Translations under genes and position numbers: made by a program
The notes under the pieces: generated by a model
Databases searched by the model: none
The model's input: only the letters and a program-made list of their open reading frames with translations
Told to the model about the DNA's origin: nothing
NCBI GenBank assembly: GCA_034002905.1
Contig: JAVEZQ010000001.1
Coordinates: 308,605-372,604 of the forward strand
Length of the DNA stretch: 64,000 nt
Origin: UBA8914 sp034002905
Lineage (GTDB): Bacteria > Pseudomonadota > Alphaproteobacteria > UBA9219
Direction of reading: 5' to 3'
In this document: positions 43,431 through 52,226 of the stretch, piece by piece
Numbering within the stretch: position 1 is the first letter of the stretch
How the letters are laid out: the number at the start of each line of letters is the position of its first letter

Positions 43431-43715
43431 TCATTCCGGGCAGAAATGTCTAAAACCGGCGCTCGACGCGGTCATTTTCGACACGATCTTATTTCTGATT
43501 GGCCCTTCCTCAAGGCCTGTTGACATCATGCTTCCTGCCAGATTTAAGCGGCTTTCCGCTTTTGCGCATCCCTCTGGGTCCTCGCCGATGCCGCCGCGAA
43601 TGGCGTATGTGCTCGCGTCATCGATTGTCCTGAGGATTATATTGGGGTCGGGTTTAAAGGTCGCGGATTCCGTTTTTAGCTCGTTAAAATGGCCGGGTTC
43701 ATAGGATCTGGGCAT
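43431..43715 (-). CDS. small protein of unknown function
   Basis: A 94-residue protein with no signal peptide or membrane helix and no recognised family. Supporting a real gene are a TGAGG ribosome-binding site ahead of the ATG and a strong rho-independent terminator on the same strand just after the stop. The sequence is of mixed composition (FNELKTESATFKPDPNIIL, AKAESRLNLAGSMMSTGLEE), not low-complexity. It lies alone between two plus-strand genes. Confidence 0.58.
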   Translation of the reverse strand: MPRSYEPGHFNELKTESATFKPDPNIILRTIDDASTYAIRGGIGEDPEGCAKAESRLNLAGSMMSTGLEEGPIRNKIVSKMTASSAGFRHFCPE

Positions 43716-43825
43716 GGCAGCCTCAATTGTTCAAATTTAATTTAAAAGATGTCCTTAACTCTGATCTACATTTTATGTCCAAAGTGTTTTACAATTGATA
43801 AAATTCGAGCTGATTTGGAGCAAAA

Positions 43826-45262
43826 ATGTCCTATCTTGTTGAAACAGATGAACTCTTTTTTGGCCGCACAGGTCTGGATCCAGCCTTGACCCAGCGGATT
43901 GTTGCGGATGCGCTGAGCGGCGCCGACGATGGCGAGCTTTTTCTGGAATATGTTCAGGCCGAAGCCTTTATTTGGGATGATGGCAAGCTGAAATCTGCCA
44001 GCTTTGAAACGGAGCAGGGCTTTGGCCTGCGCGCTGTGGCCGGCGAGACGGTCGGCTTTGCCCATAGTGTCAATCTGGACGAACATTCTTTGCGCCGTGC
44101 TGCGGGTTCCGTTGCGGCCGTGAAAGGGGGGTATGCGGGCACGCATGCGCTTCCTCCTCAAGGGACAAACCGTCATCTGTATAACGAGGACAATCCGCTT
44201 GGCTCGCGCAGTTTCGAAGAGAAGGTTGAGCTTCTCAAAAGCATCGATGCTTATATCCGCAGCAAAGATCCGCGTATCGCGCAAGTGAGCGCCTCGCTGT
44301 CTGGCAGCTGGCAAGCGGTGCAGATCATTGGCGCTGGCGGCTGGCGTGCAGCGGATATTCGTCCGCTTGTCCGCTTGAATGTCTCGGTGGTGACCAAACA
44401 GGGCGAACGGATGGAAGCGGGCTCGACGGGATACGGCTTTCGTGCGGACTATCTTGATTTTTTCAATCCGGAAAAATGGCATGGTGTCGCGGATGAATCC
44501 TTACGCAAAGCGCTGGTGTCGCTTGAGTCCGTTGAGGCACAGGCGGGCGAGATGCCAGTGGTGCTGGGCCCCGGCTGGCCCGCCGTGTTGTTGCATGAAG
44601 CCGTTGGTCATGGGCTCGAAGGCGATGCAAACCGCAAGAAAGCGTCGGCCTTTTGCGGCTTGATGGGCCAGCGCGTTGCGGCAGATGGTGTAACGGTGGT
44701 CGATGATGGCACGCTGGAGGGCAAACGTGGCTCGATCACGATTGACGATGAGGGCACGCCGTCCCAGCGCACGATGCTGATCGAAGATGGCATCCTTGTG
44801 GGTTTTATGCAGGATCGTCTGAATGCGCGTCTGATGGGGATGACGCCGACGGGGAATGGACGGCGGGAATCTTTTTCATGCCAGCCTTATCCGCGCATGA
44901 CCAACACGATGATGCTAGGTGGGAATAGAGAACCTGCCGAGATTATCGCGTCGGTGGACAAGGGAATTTATGCCGTCGATTTCGGTGGAGGACAGGTGGA
45001 CACAACTTCGGGCAAGTTCGTCTTTTCCGCAACGGAAGCGTATGAGATCGAAGGCGGCAAGATTGGCCGACCGGTCAAGGGCGCTTCGTTGGTCGGCACA
45101 GGTTTTGATGTGCTCAAACAGGTGAGCATGATCGGCAATGACTTTGCTCTTGATCGTGGTGTCGGCTCGTGCGGCAAGAATGGTCAGGATGTGCCAGTCG
45201 GTATTGGCCAGCCCACGCTCAAGATTGATAAGATGACGGTCGGCGGCTCCTCAATGGGGTGA
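43826..45262 (+). CDS. tldD: metalloprotease TldD
   Basis: TldD pairs with TldE/PmbA to form a cytoplasmic zinc metallopeptidase that degrades unfolded peptides and matures some peptide natural products and toxins. The 478 residues show the N-terminal self-association region (DGKLKSASFETEQGFGLRAV), the zinc motif HEAVGHGLEGD with His-Glu-x3-His, and the C-terminal GGGQVDTTSGKFVFS and KGASLVGTGFDVL blocks. tldE is not in the window. It has a GGAGC site and is followed by repeats. Confidence 0.94.
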   Translation: MSYLVETDELFFGRTGLDPALTQRIVADALSGADDGELFLEYVQAEAFIWDDGKLKSASFETEQGFGLRAVAGETVGFAHSVNLDEHSLRRAAGSVAAVKGGYAGTHALPPQGTNRHLYNEDNPLGSRSFEEKVELLKSIDAYIRSKDPRIAQVSASLSGSWQAVQIIGAGGWRAADIRPLVRLNVSVVTKQGERMEAGSTGYGFRADYLDFFNPEKWHGVADESLRKALVSLESVEAQAGEMPVVLGPGWPAVLLHEAVGHGLEGDANRKKASAFCGLMGQRVAADGVTVVDDGTLEGKRGSITIDDEGTPSQRTMLIEDGILVGFMQDRLNARLMGMTPTGNGRRESFSCQPYPRMTNTMMLGGNREPAEIIASVDKGIYAVDFGGGQVDTTSGKFVFSATEAYEIEGGKIGRPVKGASLVGTGFDVLKQVSMIGNDFALDRGVGSCGKNGQDVPVGIGQPTLKIDKMTVGGSSMG

Positions 45263-45555
45263 GACCAGAACCTTTCTTGTCATTTTCCTTCGTCATGCCT
45301 GCGACTTGTCGCGCCACAACAGGCAGGCGCTAAGTTGTGTGACTGTTCTATGAAATTACAAGAAGTAACGACCCTACCCCAAGGGAAGGGTGGTTGTAGG
45401 AAACACTTTAATACAAACTATAATTCTTATGCCCGACTCTTGTCCCGCGAAGCTCTAGCAGGAGTGTAGAGGGATGATCGGGCATCTATACAGCGTTTCG
45501 GCAAAAAGCGAACGCTTGGTGATAATGGAGAGGGCGAATAAGAACTCCATCCCCC
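45263..45555. repeat. composite repeat region between tldD and the phaZ homologue
   Basis: This 293-bp stretch has no gene. It holds three repeat modules seen elsewhere in the window: GCGACTTGTCGC at 45301-45312 (also 34399-34410); ACCCTACCCCAAGGGAAGGGT at 45371 (family of 55711 and 55893); and the ATGCCCGAC ... TGATCGGGCAT ... ATACAGCG ... CGCTTGGTG unit at 45429-45521 (family of 3242). In the last unit about 35 bp are inserted in the hairpin loop relative to 3242. Confidence 0.65.
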
Positions 45556-46827
45556 TCACGCGTAAACGCCGGTTTCGTTACCACAGTGTTCGCGGATAAA
45601 GCCATGAACGACGGGCTGGATGACATTGCGCCACTTGCGCCCCGTGAAAGCGCCGTAATGCCGTACGCCGATTTGCATATAGTCCATCTTTTTGGCGTCG
45701 GGCAGGCTGGTGCACATATCCAAGGCGGCGCGGGTATGTCCCGGCGGCGAGATTTCGTCGAGTTCGGCCTCGACGGTTAGAATGGCTGTGTGTGTGATGG
45801 CGGCGGGATCGACCTTTTGCCCGCGCCACATAAAGGAGCCATTAGCCAGCGCATGGTTTTGATAGGCGCGCTCAACAAATTGAATATGGAATTCTTCCGG
45901 CACGTCCATCACGGACATAAAGATTTGATAGAGCTTTTTGTGCGCTTCGGGCGAGTCTTCGTCGCCGCGTGTGAGGTATTGAAAATATTTGAGCTGTTCT
46001 TTGACGTCCTGATTGACGACCATCGACATGCGATCAATGAGCTGCATCATACCGGGATAGACTCGACGCAGGGCGCCGGGGTAATAGGCGGGCACCATCT
46101 GGATTTGTTCTTGGCGGTACCATGACAGGGGGCGCTTGTTCGAAATTTCAGTAAACGGACATTCGATCTTGCGTGCATCGATGGGGCCACCGATCAGGGT
46201 GAGCGAGCCGGGCTGAGCCTTTGGGTTCTCGGCAGCAATCAGGGAAACGGCAGCCAGAGCTGACAGGGATGATTGGCCAACGGCCAGTATATGCACATCC
46301 TCGCCCAGTTTTTTGATGGCTTGAATCAAATAGCCTATTTGATCCTCAAGATCAAAATAGCCTTTGCACAGCGGCACCATTTTGGCGTCGAGCCAGTCCG
46401 TGACAAAGACATTGTGCGAGGGAAGCATGGCCTCAACCGTGCCGCGCAAAAGGGAGGCAAAATGCCCGCTCATCGGCGGGATAATCAATAACGTTGGATC
46501 GTTGGCAATATGCTCGTTGACGCTTTTGACTTTACTCTCGCGTTGAAAGGAGACGAGATTGCAAAAAGGCATATGCTCGATCACTTTTTCGCGGACAGTT
46601 ACGTCCTCGCCGCGAAACTTGGTGGCGGTAATGCCAAAAGTCGGTTTGCCGAAATTGGGGACGCTCATCTCGATAGTGGACGCCCCGCTAGCAAGTGTGC
46701 GACAGACGGGCAAATCCGTAAATGGGCATAACGACGAATTCAGGTACTGCTCGAAAAGCTGGGCCGGATAGCGCCAGGGCAAGAGCATCATTTTGTGAAG
46801 GTCGTGCAGCGAGTAGTAATAAAACAT
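45556..46827 (-). CDS. phaZ: intracellular polyhydroxyalkanoate depolymerase homologue, catalytic Cys replaced
   Basis: The 423-residue protein matches the intracellular PhaZ family along its length: an N-terminal YYYSLHDLHKMMLLPWRYPA, PTLLIIPPMSGHFASLLRGTVEAML, TDWLDAKMVPL, SLTLIGGPIDARK, VPEEFHIQFVERAY and a final VVHGFI. These enzymes mobilise stored PHB granules. The nucleophile block, normally VCQPxVPVLAA, reads VGQSSLSALAA here, so the catalytic Cys is Gly184; Ser186 or Ser187 nearby could substitute. The Asp (AELDEI) and His (VRHYG / VVHGF) regions remain. Activity is therefore uncertain. It is transcribed away from the 46828-47168 gap. Confidence 0.85.
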   Translation of the reverse strand: MFYYYSLHDLHKMMLLPWRYPAQLFEQYLNSSLCPFTDLPVCRTLASGASTIEMSVPNFGKPTFGITATKFRGEDVTVREKVIEHMPFCNLVSFQRESKVKSVNEHIANDPTLLIIPPMSGHFASLLRGTVEAMLPSHNVFVTDWLDAKMVPLCKGYFDLEDQIGYLIQAIKKLGEDVHILAVGQSSLSALAAVSLIAAENPKAQPGSLTLIGGPIDARKIECPFTEISNKRPLSWYRQEQIQMVPAYYPGALRRVYPGMMQLIDRMSMVVNQDVKEQLKYFQYLTRGDEDSPEAHKKLYQIFMSVMDVPEEFHIQFVERAYQNHALANGSFMWRGQKVDPAAITHTAILTVEAELDEISPPGHTRAALDMCTSLPDAKKMDYMQIGVRHYGAFTGRKWRNVIQPVVHGFIREHCGNETGVYA

Positions 46828-47168
46828 CGAATCTCGGTTCCCAGACTCAAACTCGCAACATCTTATGGTTAATGAATAAGGTTAACAAGCGAAAGACTCA
46901 GTCGGCGGTATTTTTTTGCCCCTTGTTTCAGGATGCGCACAGGTGGGTATTTTCCAGATGTGTAATAAGCTTTTTAGAAGTGAAGCGACTGGGAATTAAC
47001 AAGTTGGGTCGGAATGTTCGATAAAGCCTTTTGCACGGCGCAGACCCTTGGTGTTGAGTCGTACGGATATCTTGCTCGTTCGCTTTGGAAAAACAAGGCA
47101 GGCCCCATCTGTGCCGAACGGTCAAGCAGAGAGTCTTTCCCATTGATATCTGTGTTTCAGGAAAAACT
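46828..47168. other. intergenic stretch without a convincing gene
   Basis: This 341-bp stretch lies between the phaZ start and the end of an unknown minus-strand gene. It is AT-rich near 46860-46920 (TTAATGAATAAGGTTAAC), which probably contains the phaZ promoter. No tRNA, terminator or repeat was recognised. Confidence 0.5.
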
Positions 47169-47558
47169 TTAGTTCAACAACTCGTCGAGCTTGAGGTCCA
47201 CGAGAAATTCGATCGCGCGCATATAGTCCTTGCGCTGGATTTTGGCGACATTATCGACGCCGAATTCGGCTTCGACGATCATCTGGATGGTTTCTTGGCG
47301 GACATTTTGATTATAGGCGACGTAGGCGAGGAGGGCATAGATCGAGGTGAGTTCGCGTTCATTGATGCGATCCGTCGGAGAGGGCATCGGCGCCGTATCG
47401 ACGGAGAAATTGGGATCAAGCGCTGTGCCGCGCAAGGTGTCGGCGACCTCTGACATATGTTGGCGATGAGAGGGGACTCTATCGTCATGTGCAGTGCGAG
47501 GCTCTGGATAAATGGGTTTGGAAGGCGTCGTTTTTTTGGATGTTATTGATTTTGTCAT
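47169..47558 (-). CDS. small protein of unknown function
   Basis: A 129-residue protein. The first ~65 residues are polar and likely disordered; the C-terminal half is helical (ELTSIYALLAYVAYNQNVRQ, IQRKDYMRAIEFLVDLKLDE). A GGGAGAAGG ribosome-binding region precedes the ATG. No family is recognised and there is no signal peptide. It appears monocistronic. Confidence 0.7.
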   Translation of the reverse strand: MTKSITSKKTTPSKPIYPEPRTAHDDRVPSHRQHMSEVADTLRGTALDPNFSVDTAPMPSPTDRINERELTSIYALLAYVAYNQNVRQETIQMIVEAEFGVDNVAKIQRKDYMRAIEFLVDLKLDELLN

Positions 47559-47743
47559 GGCCTTCTCCCTTAAAGTGTAGGGTCCCTCTAATATCGTATA
47601 ATATCAAATCTTTCCGCTGCCGGACCAGCAAAATAAGCTGACGGGGCTTAGGAGGCACCCTACAAAGTGTAAATACTTTCATCAAGACAAAGATGTATAT
47701 AAAAATCAGAACTTTATATTATTTTCAGCCTTTCGTGTGCGTG

Positions 47744-47758
47744 TTAACCATCCCTTGA
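47744..47758. promoter_or_regulatory. imperfect CtrA-type site
   Basis: TTAACCAT-CCC-TTGA, one mismatch from the TTAACCAT-N3-TTAA form of the CtrA consensus, lying 186 bp upstream of the minus-strand gene at 47558. Weak candidate only. Confidence 0.25.
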
Positions 47759-47780
47759 TTGATCGTGCGGGGAACGAAGC

Positions 47781-47809
47781 GTCATTCCCGCGAAAGCAGC
47801 AGTCCAGTG
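47781..47809. repeat. fragment of a dispersed palindromic repeat
   Basis: GTCATTCCCGCGAAAGC followed by AGCAGTCCAGT resembles the common form in which GCGGGAATCC would complete the hairpin, so the second arm is degenerate. A related unit with both arms lies at 55619-55638. Confidence 0.45.
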
Positions 47810-47823
47810 TCAAACGGACCTGA

Positions 47824-48831
47824 TTATTTCCGTCCCTTAGCGGTACACGGGATGCCCAGAGTCGTCATGGTTTCGCATAGACGGTCGATATCATCGGGCT
47901 TACTACAACCCATCATCCGCACCGTAAAGCGGGGCGTACCTCCGGGAGCCGAGACTTCCGGTAGAACCATGGGTTTGTAATTGCGCTTCATCTTGCCCAT
48001 CTTGGATTGCAGCCTTTTGACCTGCGCCACGGCCAGATCTTTAGTCGCATAGGCTCCCAGCTCGGCATAGGGTGCGGTTACGGCCTGTTCGGCGCGTTCA
48101 CGGCGATAATAGTTGAGCGTCTCTTCAACTTTGGCGGGGGGCAAATCCATCGCGGCGACGCGACGCGCATCGGCCTCCATGCCGGATAAGCCATAGGCCA
48201 GTGCAAGATTTTGCCGCAGGGCCGGTGTTGCGGACGGATTCTTGACATGTGGTTCAAGCAGCTTGATCGCCTTGCTATAGTGGTGGGCGAGGATGTGGGA
48301 ATACGCCAGATTGTTGAGTGCGGCGAGATTCTGTGGCTCCTTCTCAAGAACAACTTTATAATTCTCCTGTGCCTTCTTGTGTTCGCCCAGATAATCAAGC
48401 GCAACGCCCAGCGCGCTGCGCGCTTTGATGTTATCGGGATTGATATCGAGCGCTTTTTCAAACTCGGTTTTGGCGGTTATCGCATCGCCCGCATTCAAAA
48501 GAAGCCGCCCATAGCTGTGGTGAAGGTCGGCATCCTGCGGATGTGTCACGACACCGTCGCGATATAAATTAAGGGCGGCATCTTTGTCGCCCCATGTTTC
48601 AAGCATGGCGCCAAGGCCTTTGGTGGCGCGAAGATTCTTGGGGTCTTGTTGAAGAGCGCGGCGATAGAAATCGATGGCAGGGCCGACTTCACCCTTCTTT
48701 TGCATTTGATCGCCCAGATGCGCCATTCCCGCGCCAGCCGACTCATAATCATCATCAATGGGGGCGTGGCAGGCGGTCAGTAGGGCAAGAAGAGCTATGA
48801 AAACAAGGGGACTTGCTCGAAAGTTCCGCAT
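47824..48831 (-). CDS. TPR-repeat lipoprotein (TadD-like)
   Basis: A 335-residue protein with a lipoprotein signal ending LLTAC (Cys21). Residues ~35-230 form about five to six tetratricopeptide repeats (for example AIDFYRRALQQDPKNLRATK, ALNLYRDGVVTHPQDADLHH, AKTEFEKALDINPDNIKARS). The C-terminal ~40 residues (FTVRMMGCSKPDDIDRLCET) are SPOR-like. This layout matches TadD-like pilus or assembly lipoproteins, but no tad/flp genes are nearby. It is probably a scaffold in the periplasm; its partner is unknown. Confidence 0.85.
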   Translation of the reverse strand: MRNFRASPLVFIALLALLTACHAPIDDDYESAGAGMAHLGDQMQKKGEVGPAIDFYRRALQQDPKNLRATKGLGAMLETWGDKDAALNLYRDGVVTHPQDADLHHSYGRLLLNAGDAITAKTEFEKALDINPDNIKARSALGVALDYLGEHKKAQENYKVVLEKEPQNLAALNNLAYSHILAHHYSKAIKLLEPHVKNPSATPALRQNLALAYGLSGMEADARRVAAMDLPPAKVEETLNYYRRERAEQAVTAPYAELGAYATKDLAVAQVKRLQSKMGKMKRNYKPMVLPEVSAPGGTPRFTVRMMGCSKPDDIDRLCETMTTLGIPCTAKGRK

Positions 48832-48954
48832 AGGGAATATCCTTTTTTTCGATGGGCGTCATGACGGCTGATTGTGACATATTCAGCATCTGGCTACAAG
48901 GAAGCACAAAACATTTAACCAATTTTTATTGTGTGAGGATTACACTTTGCAGTT

Positions 48955-49452
48955 ATGAGTGAACCCGAATCCAAAGTGTCGAACGTTCGTTTGATGCAAG
49001 AAATGCCGCGCCAGATCGAGCGAATGCATCGCCGATTTTTGGATGTTGTGCGTCTGGAAATGGGACGCGTTGGCGTGCGCGATATTAGCCCGGTGCAAAT
49101 CCTGATGCTCAGCAATATCGGGACGGAGACTATCTCGGTGCGCGATTTGATCGAGCGTGGTTATTATCTCGGATCCAATGCGTCGTACAATCTCAAGCAA
49201 CTCGTTGAAGGGGGCTATGTGGATCGACAAGCCTCCAAACGCGATCGCCGGTCGGCTCTTTTGAAAATCACGAGTAAAGGGACGGATGTACTTTCCAAGC
49301 TGTCTGCTTTGCAAAGCCAATGGGCCGAACCCATCTTGCGCGACAATAACGGTGAAGCGGTCGAGACGACCTATAAGATGCTGCGCACGCTTGAGCGCTG
49401 TTGGTCCGATGCGGTGCGTTATGCCGAGCCTGCCGCAATTGACGATTTCTGA
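48955..49452 (+). CDS. MarR-family transcriptional regulator, LdtR-like
   Basis: A 165-residue winged-helix regulator. The N-terminal helices (QEMPRQIERMHRRFLDVVRL) are followed by the MarR core: ISPVQILMLSNIG, SVRDLIERGYYLGSNASYNL, then VEGGYVDRQASKRDRRSALL with the wing. It resembles LdtR of Liberibacter and Rhizobiales, which controls L,D-transpeptidases and stress genes; no such target is adjacent. It is convergent with bamE across a region holding a 7-bp inverted repeat. Confidence 0.87.
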   Translation: MSEPESKVSNVRLMQEMPRQIERMHRRFLDVVRLEMGRVGVRDISPVQILMLSNIGTETISVRDLIERGYYLGSNASYNLKQLVEGGYVDRQASKRDRRSALLKITSKGTDVLSKLSALQSQWAEPILRDNNGEAVETTYKMLRTLERCWSDAVRYAEPAAIDDF

Positions 49453-49509
49453 GTCTTCGGTTTTTGGCTCTTTCTTGTTTATAAAATACCTGTCACTGTT
49501 ATGAAATGA

Positions 49510-49531
49510 ACACTCATGCCTATGTGAGTGT
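49510..49531. repeat. inverted repeat between marR-type gene and bamE
   Basis: ACACTCA / TGAGTGT arms (49510-49516, 49525-49531) with an 8-base loop, between convergent genes. No T tract follows in either direction. It may be a weak bidirectional end or chance. Confidence 0.35.
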
Positions 49532-49568
49532 GGTGTGGGAAAAGAGGAAAGGCTTACAAACGCCGCGC

Positions 49569-50036
49569 TTATTCTCTCTTTAGCTCTTCGGTTTTGCTTT
49601 TGCCGACGCGCCGTCCCAGATTGCCGACGAGTTGCTCAAGGATCGTCGTTTCGTGGCCATAGGTCGGTGTGCGTTGGTCACTCGGCGAGATTTCTTGAGC
49701 ATCGGCGGGATCAAGCTCTTTTAATTCCGTGACGGTTCCCATGTCGTTAAAGGCGACAACAACGGCTTTTTGTTGAACCACTTCGGGATTGAAAAAGGAA
49801 TATTGCTTGGTTGTACGGCCAAAATAGTACCACTTGTTTTCATCAAAGGTTGAAATCTGTGTTGGGCTGCCAAGCTCGCGGATCACATCTTCGCGCGTGC
49901 TTTCGCCAGTCTTGATCTGCGCCAGATGATCGGGATCGACAATCTGGCCACGATTATTGACCGTGGGAGAACAGGCCCCCAACCCGGCGACAAGCAGGCA
50001 GGCAGCGAAAAGACGAAGGGCGACGGTACGAATCAT
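49569..50036 (-). CDS. bamE: outer membrane protein assembly factor BamE (SmpA/OmlA)
   Basis: BamE is a small outer-membrane lipoprotein of the BAM complex that folds beta-barrel proteins. The lipoprotein signal ends LGAC. The SmpA/OmlA core is clear: LAQIKTGESTREDVIRELGS, KWYYFGRTTKQY and VVVAFNDMGTV. A C-terminal extension (~110-155) beyond the usual core is polar. I use ATG 50036; a GTG two codons earlier is possible. It is divergent from the DUF177 gene, a standard alphaproteobacterial arrangement. Confidence 0.93.
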   Translation of the reverse strand: MIRTVALRLFAACLLVAGLGACSPTVNNRGQIVDPDHLAQIKTGESTREDVIRELGSPTQISTFDENKWYYFGRTTKQYSFFNPEVVQQKAVVVAFNDMGTVTELKELDPADAQEISPSDQRTPTYGHETTILEQLVGNLGRRVGKSKTEELKRE

Positions 50037-50184
50037 GGCCACACTATGCCGCGAAATTTGGGCGAAATGAAGAAAAAAAGGAGGGGGTGCTTGTCAGCTT
50101 CAAAGGGAGCAGGGGGGGAGGGTTGCATCCCCTGCCGCTTGTCCTTATAGTTTCGGGCCGTATCTTTTTGTTATAGGAACAAGA

Positions 50185-50745
50185 ATGGTTAAACGTTTGC
50201 CTGATTTTGAACTTTCCCGTCCCTTAAAAACGGACAAGATCCCCCAAGGGGGTATCAAAGAACATATCATAGCGCGGCCTGAGGAGCGTGTGGCTCTGGC
50301 TAAGCGGCTCAAGCTTTTGGATCTTCTGCGTTTTGAAGCCCATGTTGATGTCGATCACGAGCGTGACCAGATGCTCGTCGTGAGTGGCAGCTTGTTTGCC
50401 GAAGTGGTGCAACAATGCGTCGTGACCTTGGAGCCTGTAACGGAAGAGGTGCGGGAGCGCTTTGATTTACTCTTTGCACCAGCCCACACGCTCAAGCATG
50501 ACGTGGACGGGAATCTCGGTGATGCGGAGGCGGAACTGCCGGAGCCGATCGAAAACGGCCTTCTCGATTTGGGGGAGATCGTGTCGCAGCAGCTTGCCAT
50601 GGCGATCAATCCCTACCCGCGCAAAGAGGGGGCGGTTTGGCAGGATATCGTGGTCGGCCCCCCGCCTGAAGACCTTGAAGTGAATAAGGCTAAAAATCCT
50701 TTTGTGAAGCTTCGACTCGTCCAAAACGAGAAAAAAACAGACTAA
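50185..50745 (+). CDS. DUF177 (YceD) family protein
   Basis: A 186-residue YceD-like protein. YceD proteins lie upstream of rpmF and have been linked to 23S rRNA accumulation. The family core is visible: RLKLLDLLRFEAHVDVDHER, then CVVTLEPVTEEVRERFDLLF with the conserved Cys, and ENGLLDLGEIVSQQLAMAIN. It is followed 194 bp later by rpmF, and the order DUF177-rpmF-plsX-fabH is conserved in many proteobacteria. Confidence 0.9.
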   Translation: MVKRLPDFELSRPLKTDKIPQGGIKEHIIARPEERVALAKRLKLLDLLRFEAHVDVDHERDQMLVVSGSLFAEVVQQCVVTLEPVTEEVRERFDLLFAPAHTLKHDVDGNLGDAEAELPEPIENGLLDLGEIVSQQLAMAINPYPRKEGAVWQDIVVGPPPEDLEVNKAKNPFVKLRLVQNEKKTD

Positions 50746-50939
50746 TCAACTGTTTTTAAAACATTTTGCAACTTTTTTCCTGTGCGGAGCCTGATGCCAC
50801 AGTAGGGAGAGGGCTTCAGGAAAGAGGGCAAGAATATATGATTTCTTCTTGCATTTTGCTGTTATTGCCCTAAAACGAGAGACCGTCGCGCAGCCTTCCG
50901 GATACAGAGGGCGCGCACTAATTTTTTCGTGAGTAAGCT

Positions 50940-51125
50940 ATGGCAGTTCCAAAAAGAAAAACCTCTCCGTCGAAGCGCAACATGCGTCGTTCGCACCATG
51001 CCCTTTCAGCGACCAATGTCGCCGAGTGCAAGAATTGCGGCGAGCCCAAGCAGCAGCACAATGTTTGTGCGGCTTGCGGCCATTATGACGGGCGTTCCGT
51101 CGTCAAGACAAAGGCAGCTTCGTAA
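50940..51125 (+). CDS. rpmF: 50S ribosomal protein L32
   Basis: L32, 61 residues. The family start MAVPKRKTSPSKRNMRRSHH and the zinc-type pair CKNC ... CAAC are present, so this is the zinc-binding form. The 194-bp upstream stretch probably carries its promoter. plsX starts 27 bp downstream. Confidence 0.97.
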   Translation: MAVPKRKTSPSKRNMRRSHHALSATNVAECKNCGEPKQQHNVCAACGHYDGRSVVKTKAAS

Positions 51126-51152
51126 AAACGAAACACACGGGAAGGGCCCGTC

Positions 51153-52226
51153 ATGAGCCTTAATCGAATCGGTGATGTGCCTACGGTGATCGCCCTTGAC
51201 GCCATGGGTGGCGACGCAGGGCCGGAGATGATCATCGCTGGCGCGGCGCTGGCGCATGAGCGTTATCCCAAGATCACCTTTTTGATCTTTGGCGACGAGG
51301 CCAAAGTCGCGCCTGTCCTTGACAAATATCCCTTGCTTAAAACAGTGAGCGAGCTTCGGCACACGCCCGATGCCGTCTTGGCGACCAGCAAGCCTTCCAT
51401 TGCGCTTCGTCAGGGGCGTAAATCCAGCATGCGTCTAGCGATCAATTCCGTCGCGCAGGGCGAGGCACAAAGCATCGTCTCGGCCGGCAATACGGGCGCG
51501 CTTATGGCGATGGCTAAGTTTGTGCTCAAGACAATGCCCGGCATCGACCGTCCGGCGATTGCGACTGTTTTCCCGACCCAGACAGGCGAATGCGTTGTGC
51601 TCGATCTTGGGGCCAACCTTGAATGCGATGCTGAAAACCTTGTGCAGTTCGCCTTGATGGGGACGATATTTTGCAGCGCTGTTTTGGGCGTTGAAAAACC
51701 ATCCTTCGGCCTTCTCAATATCGGTGTAGAAGAGATGAAGGGCCACGATGAAGTCCGCACAGCCGCCGCGATCTTGCGCGAGCGTCCGGTGCCCGGCAAG
51801 TTCGTCGGCTTTGTCGAAGGCAACGATATCACGGCCGGTCATATCGACGTCGTTGTGACGGATGGCTTTAGCGGCAATATTGCGCTCAAGACTGCCGAAG
51901 GCACCGCTAAGTTGATGGCGCAGATGTTGCGTCAGTCTTTGCAAAGCTCGTTGATGGGCAAGATCGGTTATCTTTTTGCGCGTGGTTGTTTGCAGCGCAT
52001 GCGTCTGCGCGCTGATCCGCGCCGTTATAACGGCGCGATGTTTTTGGGGCTTCAGGGCGTGTGTGTTAAAAGCCATGGCGGCACCGACCCCGAAGGGTTC
52101 GCCAATGCGATCGGCGTGGCCTATGACCTTGTGACCCGTCGCTTTAACGAGCGGATTGGGCAGGAATTGTCCCGTCACTATGGTTCGGGCGAAGATGCCG
52201 AAGCTTCGATGAGGGAAACAGCCTGA
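51153..52226 (+). CDS. plsX: phosphate acyltransferase PlsX
   Basis: PlsX converts acyl-ACP to acyl-phosphate, the donor for PlsY in phospholipid synthesis. The 357 residues show VIALDAMGGDAGPEMIIAGA, LRQGRKSSMRLAINSV, SAGNTGALMAMAKFVLKTM, GVEEMKGHDEVR and VVTDGFSGNIALKTAEGTAK. A GGGAAGGG site precedes the ATG. Its TGA overlaps the start of fabH (TGATG at 52226), so the two are translationally coupled. Confidence 0.96.
   Translation: MSLNRIGDVPTVIALDAMGGDAGPEMIIAGAALAHERYPKITFLIFGDEAKVAPVLDKYPLLKTVSELRHTPDAVLATSKPSIALRQGRKSSMRLAINSVAQGEAQSIVSAGNTGALMAMAKFVLKTMPGIDRPAIATVFPTQTGECVVLDLGANLECDAENLVQFALMGTIFCSAVLGVEKPSFGLLNIGVEEMKGHDEVRTAAAILRERPVPGKFVGFVEGNDITAGHIDVVVTDGFSGNIALKTAEGTAKLMAQMLRQSLQSSLMGKIGYLFARGCLQRMRLRADPRRYNGAMFLGLQGVCVKSHGGTDPEGFANAIGVAYDLVTRRFNERIGQELSRHYGSGEDAEASMRETA

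Noticed and set aside
46866..46884. TTAATGAATAAGGTTAAC as a CtrA site upstream of phaZ
   Set aside because: The two TTAA halves are separated by nine bases, not seven.
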